Assembly: GCF_039994875.1 (NCBI RefSeq)
Contig: NZ_CP121196.1
Span: forward strand, 4,278,001 to 4,342,000
DNA from: Telmatobacter sp. DSM 110680
Lineage (GTDB): Bacteria; Acidobacteriota; Terriglobia; Terriglobales; Acidobacteriaceae
Direction: 5' to 3'
DNA length: 64,000 bases
Below, piece after piece: positions 35,911 to 44,544 of the stretch. A program made the position numbers and the translations under genes. Positions within the stretch are counted from its first letter, which is position 1; each line of letters opens with the position of its first letter. The notes beneath the pieces were generated by a model, which was given only the letters and a program-made list of their open reading frames with translations, made no database searches and was not told where the DNA came from.

Positions 35911-36231
35911 ATGTCAACAACTGCACCAGAACTGCTTGCAGCATGTGAAGCGAGGGACCGGGCCAAAATCAGCACGCTGGTGTCATCGATTTCAAAACAC
36001 GCGTGGACGGTGATCCCTGGCCAAGCGATGGTTGAGCTGGAGCCGTTGAGGATTCTGGTCTGGCATGAAACAGGAGGTTCTGGGATCAATACCTATGAGA
36101 CCGTCATCGTTCAGATCTTTGTCGATGAAGAGAACGCGAAGCATTTCTCGTACCGGTTCTCTCCTGATGAACTCCAGTTGCCGAACTACATCCCGGTTGC
36201 TGATCGACGTGTGCCGCCGAGCGCAGACTGA
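35911..36231 (+). CDS. Hypothetical protein
   Basis: A small cytoplasmic protein of 106 residues starting MSTTAPELLAACEARD. There is no signal peptide or membrane segment. It shows an N-terminal helical part followed by strands (TVIPGQAMVELEPLRILV, YETVIVQIFVDEENAKHFSYRF). No family is recognised. The frame continues upstream of this ATG for 22 codons without protein-like composition. It stands alone between the mini-TonB gene and the phosphatase gene. Moderately sure it is a real gene because of regular secondary-structure pattern and codon use. Confidence 0.55.
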   Translation: MSTTAPELLAACEARDRAKISTLVSSISKHAWTVIPGQAMVELEPLRILVWHETGGSGINTYETVIVQIFVDEENAKHFSYRFSPDELQLPNYIPVADRRVPPSAD

Positions 36232-36380
36232 AACGACGCTCTCGTGATCGAATTCTGCAAGCCGCCACGGAGATCGCCACCGCTACATGAATGCTCCGTG
36301 GAATCGGGTTATGGGTCTTCGCGGTAGAATCATTTTCGTTCCCAGCTTCCTCTTCTCAACTTGGACTTTAAGGGGCAAAA

Positions 36381-38270
36381 ATGCGCTTGCAATGCGTGGC
36401 ACTCTTCATCGCGATTGCAGCGATTGCGCCCTCCGCCTTCAGTGCGCGTCCGACGGCTCTGACAATTCCACTGCAGGGATGCGTGTGGCACTCCGGCGAC
36501 AACCCTGAGTGGTCGGCTCCCTCACTCGACGAGTCCGGCTGGCAGCACTACGCACTGCACCAGCAAGTCTCTCAATCTCATCTCTGGATCCGTTGTCATG
36601 CCGATCTCTCTCCCATCGTCGACTTCGACGAGCCCGCGCTTCAGGTCAGGCTCTACGCCGCCTATGAGGTCTACGTAGACGGTCGTCTTATCGGAACCTT
36701 CGGCAATCTTCAGAGCGGCAGTTTTGGCATGAGCCTCATCCAGCAATGGCCCTTGCCTCGCGATCTCCCTCACACCTCATCCATCGCCATTCGCTCCGCA
36801 TGGCATTTCACGTCTGCCATTCCATTCGCCCCTTACCCTTCTCTCGAACTGCGCGCTGGCAGCGAACCTTCCTTGCGTGATCGCCGGAGCACCGTGATCG
36901 TTGCGGAGGGCGAGCGCCATCTGATCCCTGCCATCTGCTTCTGCATCGTCGGCATTCTCGGCCTCATTGTGCTTGGTCTCTGGATCAACGAACCCGGTCG
37001 CCGCGAACTGCTTGTCCTGGGAATCAACTGCGTCGCTCTCCCACCCATCTACCTCAACTACTTGGGAGCCGCAGCACTTCTCGCCTATCCTGCTTCGGCC
37101 TACTTCATCGTCTGGGCTGTTCCGGCTTTCCTCACCAACATCTGCCGGACCGTCTTCTTTTTCCAGCTTGCCCATCGCCGGGTTCCGTTCCTCATTTGGG
37201 CGCTGATCGCTTTAGCGACGGCCATTCACCTGATCACGTTCGCAGTTGCCGTTCTCCCTCCGTCGCCCGCTCTTTGGCTCGATGGGCTCCGCTCTGGCCC
37301 TCTCGGAGCCATCTCTCAGTTCGCATCCGTCCTCGAGTCGTCGGCGCCCTTCTTCGCATTCATGCCTTGGCGCCGCCTTTCACGCCGCATGAGACCCCTG
37401 GCTGCTCTGTGCATGGTCTGGGGCGTCACGATGATGCTTTTCTTCTCCGTGCGTTTCACCAGCGCTCGCGTGCCTGGTCTGCCCGATCTGCAAAGCCAAT
37501 GGAGCAACACAGTCTCAGACTTTGAGGCGATCGCTACGCTCGGTGTTCTCGTCGCCCTTCTCACGTTACTCTCCCGTGAACAGCAACAAGTTGCCCGCGA
37601 GCGGGCCATCCTCGCCGGAGAACTCCAGGCCGCACAGCAGGTCCAGCAGCTTCTCGCTCCCAGCACTCTCGATACGCTTCCCGGTTTCCGCCTCGCCGTT
37701 GCCTTCCATCCCGTAAGCGAAGTAGGAGGCGATTTCTACAACTGCAGCATTCTCCACGGTGAGCGCCAGCGCATCATCATCGGCGATGTAAGCGGCAAGG
37801 GTGCCGCTGCTGCCATGACCGCGGCGGTAATTCTTGGCGCCGCACAGCGGCACGAGGAGGAATCGCCAGCCGCATTGCTGCATCACCTCAACTTGGTGCT
37901 GGCCAACATGCACGTCAGTGGGTTCGCCACCTGTCTGTGTGCCGAGATCTCCTCAAGGTGTGAAGTTATCCTAGCGAATGCCGGCCACCTCGCTCCGTAT
38001 TGCAACGGACACGAACTCTCCATCTTGAACGGATTTCCACTCGGCATCGTTCCAGAAGCCGAATACGCTGAAACAACACTCCAACTTTCCCCCGGCGATT
38101 CACTCACATTTTTTTCCGACGGGGTGGTGGAAGCACGCAATCAGGCTGGCGAACTCTTCGGCTTCGACCGCGCGGCCGCAATTTCCACTCAAACGACTGA
38201 GTCGATTGCTTCCACTATCCAAGCATTTGGTCAGGAAGACGACGTCACGATTGTTACCCTAGCTCTATGA
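36381..38270 (+). CDS. Membrane PP2C-type (SpoIIE) serine phosphatase with extracellular sensor domain
   Basis: A protein of 629 residues; AAGGGG lies 6 bases before the ATG. Order: signal peptide (about 1-21), a beta-sandwich domain outside the membrane (about 22-170, with SLDESGWQHYALHQQ and a VYVDGRLIGTFG strand, as in 7TMR-DISM extracellular domains), and about seven hydrophobic helices (180-400). A coiled coil follows (REQQQVARERAILAGELQAAQQVQQLL, 405-435). The PP2C catalytic domain (440-628) has metal-site Asp residues in VGGDFYN and IGDVSGKGAAAAM, then FFSDGVVEARN and QEDDVTIV. It would dephosphorylate Ser/Thr on a partner, probably an anti-sigma antagonist; no such partner is adjacent. 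The substrate and ligand are unknown. Confidence 0.88.
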   Translation: MRLQCVALFIAIAAIAPSAFSARPTALTIPLQGCVWHSGDNPEWSAPSLDESGWQHYALHQQVSQSHLWIRCHADLSPIVDFDEPALQVRLYAAYEVYVDGRLIGTFGNLQSGSFGMSLIQQWPLPRDLPHTSSIAIRSAWHFTSAIPFAPYPSLELRAGSEPSLRDRRSTVIVAEGERHLIPAICFCIVGILGLIVLGLWINEPGRRELLVLGINCVALPPIYLNYLGAAALLAYPASAYFIVWAVPAFLTNICRTVFFFQLAHRRVPFLIWALIALATAIHLITFAVAVLPPSPALWLDGLRSGPLGAISQFASVLESSAPFFAFMPWRRLSRRMRPLAALCMVWGVTMMLFFSVRFTSARVPGLPDLQSQWSNTVSDFEAIATLGVLVALLTLLSREQQQVARERAILAGELQAAQQVQQLLAPSTLDTLPGFRLAVAFHPVSEVGGDFYNCSILHGERQRIIIGDVSGKGAAAAMTAAVILGAAQRHEEESPAALLHHLNLVLANMHVSGFATCLCAEISSRCEVILANAGHLAPYCNGHELSILNGFPLGIVPEAEYAETTLQLSPGDSLTFFSDGVVEARNQAGELFGFDRAAAISTQTTESIASTIQAFGQEDDVTIVTLAL

Positions 38271-38514
38271 CTCAGCGGTTGCTACCGTGTCATCACTAAT
38301 ACGAGGATCGTGTCTCATTCGCGCCTGGAATATTGTTTTGGTCAATTGCTGATTGTTCCGGGAGGATCACCGTCAATACGGAAATAACCAGTTGGTAAAG
38401 TACGTATCGGCAACGATACATCCAGAGTGTGTTTTGACAAGCGTATAGGCCGAGGAACGAAGCGTGGATGCGGAGCAGCGGAAAGCTGCTTCTTGGCGCG
38501 AGCGCAACTTCAGG

Positions 38515-39858
38515 CTATTGCATGCAACTTACAGCTACAGGATTCAGGCGGGACCATGCAGGATCGTCCGATCGCGGCTGCGCGATGCCACGCCAGAATT
38601 TGGCTTCAAAGTTCTGGCCGTAGAAGACTTCTTCTGCGGGGGTCATCACTTTCTCATATCCGGCACTGAGGCATTGACAGTAGCCCTCGGGATCGGACGG
38701 GGCGTACCTGGAGGTCCTCGGGTTCTTCATAAACGCGTTACAGCCGTCTGCGAAGGGATTTTGGCGCGCCTGCGCCGCGGTGTATTTGGCGTAAGCGTTC
38801 TTCTCGTAGGCAGAGATGATGCGCTGGCTGGGTAAGCGGCAGCTATCCGGCGCGTCGGAGAAGTAGAGGCAGTCGGGCACTCCATCTTTGAAGGACACGG
38901 TGAGCCGTCCGGTTTGCCTGCCGTTTGGGCCGGAGAAGGTATAGCGAGCCATGATGCGGGTCGGCGAGCCGGCGGGATCATGGGAGACGATGGGATTGGA
39001 AATGCTGCCGGGCTGGTAGCGATTCATCATCCATCCGCGAGAGTTGTCGAGGACGAGGTCATCGAGGAGGCGAGTGAAGTCTGCATCTCTGATGCCAGGC
39101 AGGACAGCGACGGGGGCTGAGACGACCGCCCCCGCGTACTTCATGGGAGCTTCGCCCTTTGCGAATCGGATGAGGTTGGACTGGAAGTTCTTAAGGCCGG
39201 GGCTGCCGCAGCCGTTGACCTGGATCAGGGCTTTGGTTTCGCCCTGGAGAGCGACAATCTGGTCAGTGAGCTGTCCGGGATTCGTGAGTGGATTGGCTAT
39301 ACGGCCCCCTTTTGCCCCGCCTATCCCCAGTACGCTTTGGAGGAGGCCTACCTGGGCTTTTGCGGAGATATCGTTGACGGCGCTGTAGAGGTTCGGGTCT
39401 GCGTAAATGCCGGTGCCTTCGGTGTGATAGCCACTGCAACCGCTGGTTCTGATCGGATTGCCGTATATATCGTGTACCCCGTCGGGACTGTATGGCGGCG
39501 AGACGGATGCGTCGTTGCAGACCTGCACCGTGATCTCGACCTTATTGGGCGGCAGATACTGCTTGCAGTCTTTGCCAAAGTCCTCCATGTAACCGGAGAT
39601 GATCATCATGAACTCAGTGCCGCCGCGATCGAGCTTGATGGATTGGAAATCGCCCGTGTAGATGCGGACGAGGTCGTCCTCGTTGTTGAGTCCGGCGGCG
39701 GTGAAGTGGGCAGCAGCGGCGGAAGATGGCTTGCCAGAGACGGGCGCTGTGGCCGAAGTGGCGGCCGATCTGGGGGCAGGCCGGGCAGCGGGTCTTGGGG
39801 CTTGCGCTGCCGCCGAGGCGGCCAGAGGTGCGACAAGGCAAAGGGCGAGCACTCGCAT
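38515..39858 (-). CDS. Secreted protein of unknown function
   Basis: A protein of 447 residues. The signal peptide spans about 1-19 (LCLVAPLAASAAAQ). An Ala/Pro/Arg-rich stretch (20-55) is followed by a region with paired Cys residues (DCKQYLPPNKVEITVQVC, GCSGYHTEGTG). A helical middle (about 150-260) leads to a C-terminal part with a beta-sheet-like NGRQTGRLTVSFKDG. Near the end are CNAFMKNPRTSRY, YCQCLSAGYEKVMTPAEE and SCMQ; this ten-odd-Cys distribution suggests disulfides in the periplasm. I recognise no family. It is transcribed against its neighbours and stands alone. Confidence 0.7.
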   Translation of the reverse strand: MRVLALCLVAPLAASAAAQAPRPAARPAPRSAATSATAPVSGKPSSAAAAHFTAAGLNNEDDLVRIYTGDFQSIKLDRGGTEFMMIISGYMEDFGKDCKQYLPPNKVEITVQVCNDASVSPPYSPDGVHDIYGNPIRTSGCSGYHTEGTGIYADPNLYSAVNDISAKAQVGLLQSVLGIGGAKGGRIANPLTNPGQLTDQIVALQGETKALIQVNGCGSPGLKNFQSNLIRFAKGEAPMKYAGAVVSAPVAVLPGIRDADFTRLLDDLVLDNSRGWMMNRYQPGSISNPIVSHDPAGSPTRIMARYTFSGPNGRQTGRLTVSFKDGVPDCLYFSDAPDSCRLPSQRIISAYEKNAYAKYTAAQARQNPFADGCNAFMKNPRTSRYAPSDPEGYCQCLSAGYEKVMTPAEEVFYGQNFEAKFWRGIAQPRSDDPAWSRLNPVAVSCMQ

Positions 39859-40085
39859 GGTGTATCTCCTCAGTTGGGGAGGTGGAGCAAGAGCGGGGAC
39901 GGATGGTGTCCAAGATACTACACCGAGACAGAATCATCTCTCTCCCCTGCGAACCTTGAGCGCTCGAAGAAGAGGCTGAACAAATGTCCCAGTAGAGTGA
40001 TCGCATTTCAGTCGAGATGGTCAATGACTCAATGAGCATGGGAGTCTATACTGGCCCGAAGTTGAGTCGAACGATCGCGATTGGG

Positions 40086-41489
40086 ATGAAAGTGGTGAAA
40101 GTGACCTATCCGCTCCGTCTGACCATTTCCTTGTTAGCCCTTGCTCTGAGTATCACTGGAGTCTCTCAACAACCGAAAGCCGTATTCATTCCCCTCGATG
40201 CGGCCCAGCCGACGCTGAAGGGATTCTCAGACACGCTTCCGCCGGAGCTTCGCAGCCCTCCCGATGCAGAGGCATGGTCGTTCTGGGTGAAAACTCAGGA
40301 CTCCGCCATCCGTCAACGACTCGAGAAGGGCGAAGAAGATACTCTCACCAACCTACTGCGCTGGGGTGTCACATTCACAGATGAGTACCAGATTGACCGA
40401 GAATACCTGTCAAAGTATGGAACGAGTACGCTGGTCAACGCATTCGCGGAAAAGCGCGCCAACGACCTCGTCCGCGCACTTTCGTCGCCAGGTGCGAATG
40501 AGGGCATGCAACAGATGCGCGCCTACCTCGTCCATCGTGGCTATTCCTTCAAAACTCCGGAGGATCGGGCAAAGGTAAAGCGGCACTTACTTGAGAACCT
40601 CGCTCACATGCGAGACGAATTTGCTGAATTTCGCGAGAAGCTGAAGACTGCTGACCTCTCAGAAGAAAGTCAACTCTACGCACAACGTGGCATCTCATTG
40701 GATTCGAATTTATGGCCGGATTACGCACTGGATCGCTCGTTAGGTGAACTAGTCAAACTTGGCATGATCAAACCGGGTAGCGTGCGACGCATTGCGATCA
40801 TCGGTCCCGGCCTGGATTTCGCCAACAAGGAATTCGGTAACGATTTCTATCCGCCACAGTCGACCCAACCCTTCGCAGTTCTCGATTCGCTTATTCGGCT
40901 TGGATTGACTGACGCCAGGAATTTCGAACTTTATACGTTGGACATCAGCCCCAGCGTCAATATTCACATCGCACGCACGCAGAAGAACGCGGCTGACGGT
41001 AAACCCTACGTGGTCCAGTTGCCGTGGAATAGCGAGGTTCCATTTAGTCAGGAATATTTCACAGCCTTCGAGAACTGGTGGCAGACATTGGGCGACCAGA
41101 TAGGCACGCCTGCAAAGCCTGTGCTCGTTCCCGTCAAACTGGCGCAGAACGTTCATATACGCGCCGTGAGCATTCGGCCGGACATCGCAAAACGCATTAC
41201 TCCAGTTGACATGAATGCCGTCTTCCAGCATCTCGATGGAACGGATGCCGATCAGAAGTTTGATCTGATCATCGGAACCAATATCTTCATCTATTACGGA
41301 GCATTCGAGCAGTCACTTGCCCGCGCCAATCTCTCCGCGATGCTCAAACCAGGAGGATTCGCACTCAGCAACGACATGCTCGCGGACAAAGTGCCAACGC
41401 GGTTGCTGGAGGTACACAGAACGAACCTCGAGGTCCGGTCGGACCCGCAGATCATAGAACATGTTTACTGTTATCAACGAGAGCCTTAA
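40086..41489 (+). CDS. Class I methyltransferase-fold protein with N-terminal signal sequence
   Basis: A protein of 467 residues from the Met at 40086 (MKVVKVTYPLRL); two earlier in-frame Mets exist. A hydrophobic segment TISLLALALSITGVSQQ looks like a Sec signal. The middle is helical (about 60-210). The C-terminal half has Rossmann methyltransferase elements: motif I-like IAIIGPGLDFANK, then LYTLDISPSVN, and FDLIIGTNIFIYYGAFEQ, followed by ANLSAMLKPGGFAL. SAM is not expected outside the cytoplasm, so either the segment is a membrane anchor with the enzyme inside, or the domain has another use. The substrate is unknown. No convincing partner gene lies nearby. Confidence 0.65.
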   Translation: MKVVKVTYPLRLTISLLALALSITGVSQQPKAVFIPLDAAQPTLKGFSDTLPPELRSPPDAEAWSFWVKTQDSAIRQRLEKGEEDTLTNLLRWGVTFTDEYQIDREYLSKYGTSTLVNAFAEKRANDLVRALSSPGANEGMQQMRAYLVHRGYSFKTPEDRAKVKRHLLENLAHMRDEFAEFREKLKTADLSEESQLYAQRGISLDSNLWPDYALDRSLGELVKLGMIKPGSVRRIAIIGPGLDFANKEFGNDFYPPQSTQPFAVLDSLIRLGLTDARNFELYTLDISPSVNIHIARTQKNAADGKPYVVQLPWNSEVPFSQEYFTAFENWWQTLGDQIGTPAKPVLVPVKLAQNVHIRAVSIRPDIAKRITPVDMNAVFQHLDGTDADQKFDLIIGTNIFIYYGAFEQSLARANLSAMLKPGGFALSNDMLADKVPTRLLEVHRTNLEVRSDPQIIEHVYCYQREP

Positions 41490-41793
41490 TTTCGGATGGG
41501 AAAGTCACCATGCATACTTTCCCTTACTAATTCTGGTGCGAGATCTGAGCGAAGGATTTGACAATTCTCAGGTGAAGCGTACGTTGCATCATTTGAGTGA
41601 AGGATCATCCAACCAAGGCCGTCAGCCCGACAAGGCGCTCAATGAGCGGTTGACCTGTTCACATCAACGCACAATGAAGACCTAGCGGGCGGAGATTGGT
41701 TTCTTGCCTGTGAAATCCGGTGCCCTTCACGGCAATCATTGGAGACCGCGCACACGCCGATTCGCGCAATTCGGGTCGACTTCGAATTGCGGC
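41490..41793. other. Short gene-free stretch between convergent genes
   Basis: About 300 bp separate the convergent methyltransferase-like gene and the ADOP permease gene. No hairpin with T-run and no protein-like frame are visible. Confidence 0.5.
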
Positions 41794-44430
41794 TTACAGT
41801 TCGCGAATTGCTGTCACGGGGTTCCGGCGCACCGCTCGATGTGCCGGAATGTAACAGGCTAACAACGACATTGCTCCCAGGAGGATGACGACGGTAGCAA
41901 CGGTGATGGGATCGTGGGCGCCGATTCCATACAGCATCCGCGCGATGAAACGTGTCAGTCCCAACGCAAACGCGAGTCCCAGCGCCAGACCGATGCCTGT
42001 GATCCACAATCCCTGTAACAGCACGAGTCGCAGCACATTGACCCGTGAAGCGCCAAGAGCCATTCGTATTCCAATCTCGTGGGTCCGCATCTGGGTTCGA
42101 TAGGCCACGACTCCGTAGATTCCGGTTACCGCAAGAACGAGCCCAATCAGCGCGAACATTCCCGCCAGGGAGCTCTCGATGACGGCGAAACTGCTCGCCA
42201 ACTGGGTGCTCTCCCGCATGGGACGCACATCGAAGACCGGCAGCTGTGTATCGATCTCGTGGATGGCGTTTTCCACCGCCGGCGCCAGGTCGGCCGGATT
42301 TCGCTCGGTCTCCACCTGCACAATCGTCTCGTACCCCGACTGAAAAAAGCTCATATATACCATGGGCTCCGGGGACTCATTCAATAACATATGCGTCGAA
42401 TTTCTCGCCACGCCGACAACTGTGAAAGGGCTGCCGTTCACCCTGAGTTTCTTTCCCAGCGGATCCTGTCCCGGCCAGTAGAGCCTCGCTGCAGTCTGAT
42501 CTACGATGAGAACCCTTGGGGCCTTTTCATCGTCATCTTGTGTAAACTCGCGTCCTTCCAGGATGGGTATTTGAAGGGATTCAAAGTACCGCGGGGCCAC
42601 GTCGGCGTGGTACACCTGTAGAGATTCGTGGGGGCGTGGCGCATACCCTTCCGGATACGCATCGACCGACTTGTGGGTCAGGGTCATCGGAATCCAGTCC
42701 GTCAGAGACACAACCTTTACGCCGGGCAGTGCCGACACGCGATCCAGAATCTTGTGACGGATCACCTGTTCCTGGTCGTGGCTGTAGCCGGCGATGTTCA
42801 GCCCCACGGACGCGGTGAGAATATGGTCCGGTTCAAATCCGGGATTTGCGCCGGCGAGGTTCCGCAGTGTTCGCAGAAAGAGCCCGGAGCACAACAGCAG
42901 AGGAAGTGAAAGCGCGATCTGCGCCACCACAAGCCCGCTGAGCAATTTCCGGTTGCGTGAGCCACCGGAGACACTTGCCGACTCTGCCTTGAGTACCTCA
43001 GCTGCCGGCGCATGCGACGAACGCCAGGCGGGGAGCGCGCCGCACAGCACGCCGGCCAAAAGGGAGAACACCGCAATCCCGATCACCACGTTGTGGTCCA
43101 TGCTCCCGTTCAGAATGATTGGAGCCGAGCTCGCCGGAAAGAACCATGCGAATGTTTTCGAAGTCCACGCTGTCAACGCGATGGCCACGGCTCCCGCGAC
43201 GATGGAAAGCACCACGCCCTCCAGCACCATCTGCCGCACCAGTTGCATGCGATTCGCCCCGAGCGACTGCCGGATCGCAAGCTCGCGCCGCCGCGATACA
43301 AACCGCACCAGCGTCAACGTAGCCACGTTCGCGCAGGTCAGCAGCAGCACCACACCAGCGAAGGCCAGCAGAATGGGCAGCGTCGCCGCCATGTATCCGT
43401 TGGCGCCGAATGGCGAGCGCCACATGGGATCGAGCGTGATCCTGTTCTCGCCCAGGTGGTCGTCAGGATACGACGCGACAATATTGTGCATCAGCGTGTC
43501 CATATCCTGGGCTGCCTGGCCACGGCTTACGCCGGGCCGCAATCTTCCTATTACGATCAGCCAGACCGCACCACCACTACGATGCGTGAGCCTGTACACG
43601 TTCGTCCCGAGGGGATTCAGCGTCAGCCATGCATCATCCCGAAGCCCCGGCGCCGCCCCGACAAACCCCTCCGGGGCTACGCCGATCACCGTCACAGGAT
43701 GCCGGGCAATCTCGATCGACTTGCCCACAATTCCAGGGTCTCCCGCATAGCGCGTCTTCCATAACGAGTACCCAAGCACAACATACGGCACGGCATCCGG
43801 CCGCGTTTCTTCCTGAGGCAGAAAGAAGCGCCCCAACTGAGGTTTCACTTCCAGCACGTCGAAGAAGTTTGCGGACACATTCCCGATATAGATGCGCTGC
43901 GGCTGTGCGCCGTCTGTCAGCGTGATCCAATCGCTGTGATATGCGAGCATTCCGGTTAAGGTCTGGCTCTGCTCGCGCAGGTCGCGATAGTCGAGATAGG
44001 AGAAGGGCGGAGTTGGAGAAAAGCTGCGTTCTCCCCGCTGCAGGCTCACAAGGTCGCCCGTGTTTCGCGCGCCAGGAATCGGACGCAACATGGTCCCGTC
44101 GATCCAACTGAAGACGGTGCTATTGGCGCAGATAGCTACAGCCAGCATCGCTGTCGCAGTGATCGTAAAGCCCGGGCTCTTGCGCAGCTGCCGTAGCGCG
44201 AAACGGACGTCCCGGCCTAGTTGTTCAAGCCACGCCTGGCCCCACATCTCGCGCGTCACATCTTGCACCAAAGGAACGTTTCCAAACTCCCGTGCTGCTG
44301 CTTGTCGCGCCGCCTCTGCCGCCTCACCTCGCGCCAGTCGATCGGCAATCGCCATCTGCAGGTGCGCATCAATCTCTTCCTGCAATTCGCGTTTGCGCCG
44401 TTGAAAACCGAAGCTCGGGAACCACTCCAT
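41794..44430 (-). CDS. ADOP-family ABC permease (MacB/FtsX type), first copy
   Basis: A protein of 878 residues with the acidobacterial duplicated-permease layout. An N-terminal soluble helical region (PSFGFQRRKRELQEEIDAHLQMAIADRL, about 1-75) precedes the first TM helix (FTITATAMLAVAICANSTVF). Then come a MacB-like periplasmic domain (about 110-290), three TM helices (ILLAFAGVVLLLTCANVATLTLVRF onward), a second periplasmic domain, and three final TM helices (about 730-870) ending ...RRNPVTAIREL. It works with an ATPase encoded elsewhere, as an efflux pump or mechanotransmission permease. Its N-terminus is nearly the same as that of the second ADOP. A padR remnant lies directly upstream. Confidence 0.9.
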   Translation of the reverse strand: MEWFPSFGFQRRKRELQEEIDAHLQMAIADRLARGEAAEAARQAAAREFGNVPLVQDVTREMWGQAWLEQLGRDVRFALRQLRKSPGFTITATAMLAVAICANSTVFSWIDGTMLRPIPGARNTGDLVSLQRGERSFSPTPPFSYLDYRDLREQSQTLTGMLAYHSDWITLTDGAQPQRIYIGNVSANFFDVLEVKPQLGRFFLPQEETRPDAVPYVVLGYSLWKTRYAGDPGIVGKSIEIARHPVTVIGVAPEGFVGAAPGLRDDAWLTLNPLGTNVYRLTHRSGGAVWLIVIGRLRPGVSRGQAAQDMDTLMHNIVASYPDDHLGENRITLDPMWRSPFGANGYMAATLPILLAFAGVVLLLTCANVATLTLVRFVSRRRELAIRQSLGANRMQLVRQMVLEGVVLSIVAGAVAIALTAWTSKTFAWFFPASSAPIILNGSMDHNVVIGIAVFSLLAGVLCGALPAWRSSHAPAAEVLKAESASVSGGSRNRKLLSGLVVAQIALSLPLLLCSGLFLRTLRNLAGANPGFEPDHILTASVGLNIAGYSHDQEQVIRHKILDRVSALPGVKVVSLTDWIPMTLTHKSVDAYPEGYAPRPHESLQVYHADVAPRYFESLQIPILEGREFTQDDDEKAPRVLIVDQTAARLYWPGQDPLGKKLRVNGSPFTVVGVARNSTHMLLNESPEPMVYMSFFQSGYETIVQVETERNPADLAPAVENAIHEIDTQLPVFDVRPMRESTQLASSFAVIESSLAGMFALIGLVLAVTGIYGVVAYRTQMRTHEIGIRMALGASRVNVLRLVLLQGLWITGIGLALGLAFALGLTRFIARMLYGIGAHDPITVATVVILLGAMSLLACYIPAHRAVRRNPVTAIREL

Positions 44431-44499
44431 GACTCACTCTCCTCCGGCTTGACGTACATCACCGAACCAATCGCTTCAACAATCCGCTCCCCGGCCCAG
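44431..44499 (-). pseudogene. Remnant of a duplicated padR gene (last about 20 codons)
   Basis: About 70 bp directly before the first ADOP start are nearly identical to the end of the intact padR gene (47287-47357). They encode ERIVEAIGSVMYVKPEESES in the same frame. The stop TGA that overlaps the ADOP ATG in the intact copy has become TGG here, so the frame runs on. The rest of padR is missing. This shows that the padR-ADOP pair was once duplicated in tandem and that one padR was lost. Confidence 0.8.
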
Positions 44500-44544
44500 C
44501 ATGGTCGCTTTTTCGGAGCCGAAAGGCTTGTATGCCCACTCAGC

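Noticed and set aside
39337..40035. Plus-strand frame of 232 codons opposite the secreted 447-residue gene
   Set aside because: It is the antisense shadow of the Ala/Arg-rich start of that gene; no ribosome-binding site and poor protein composition.
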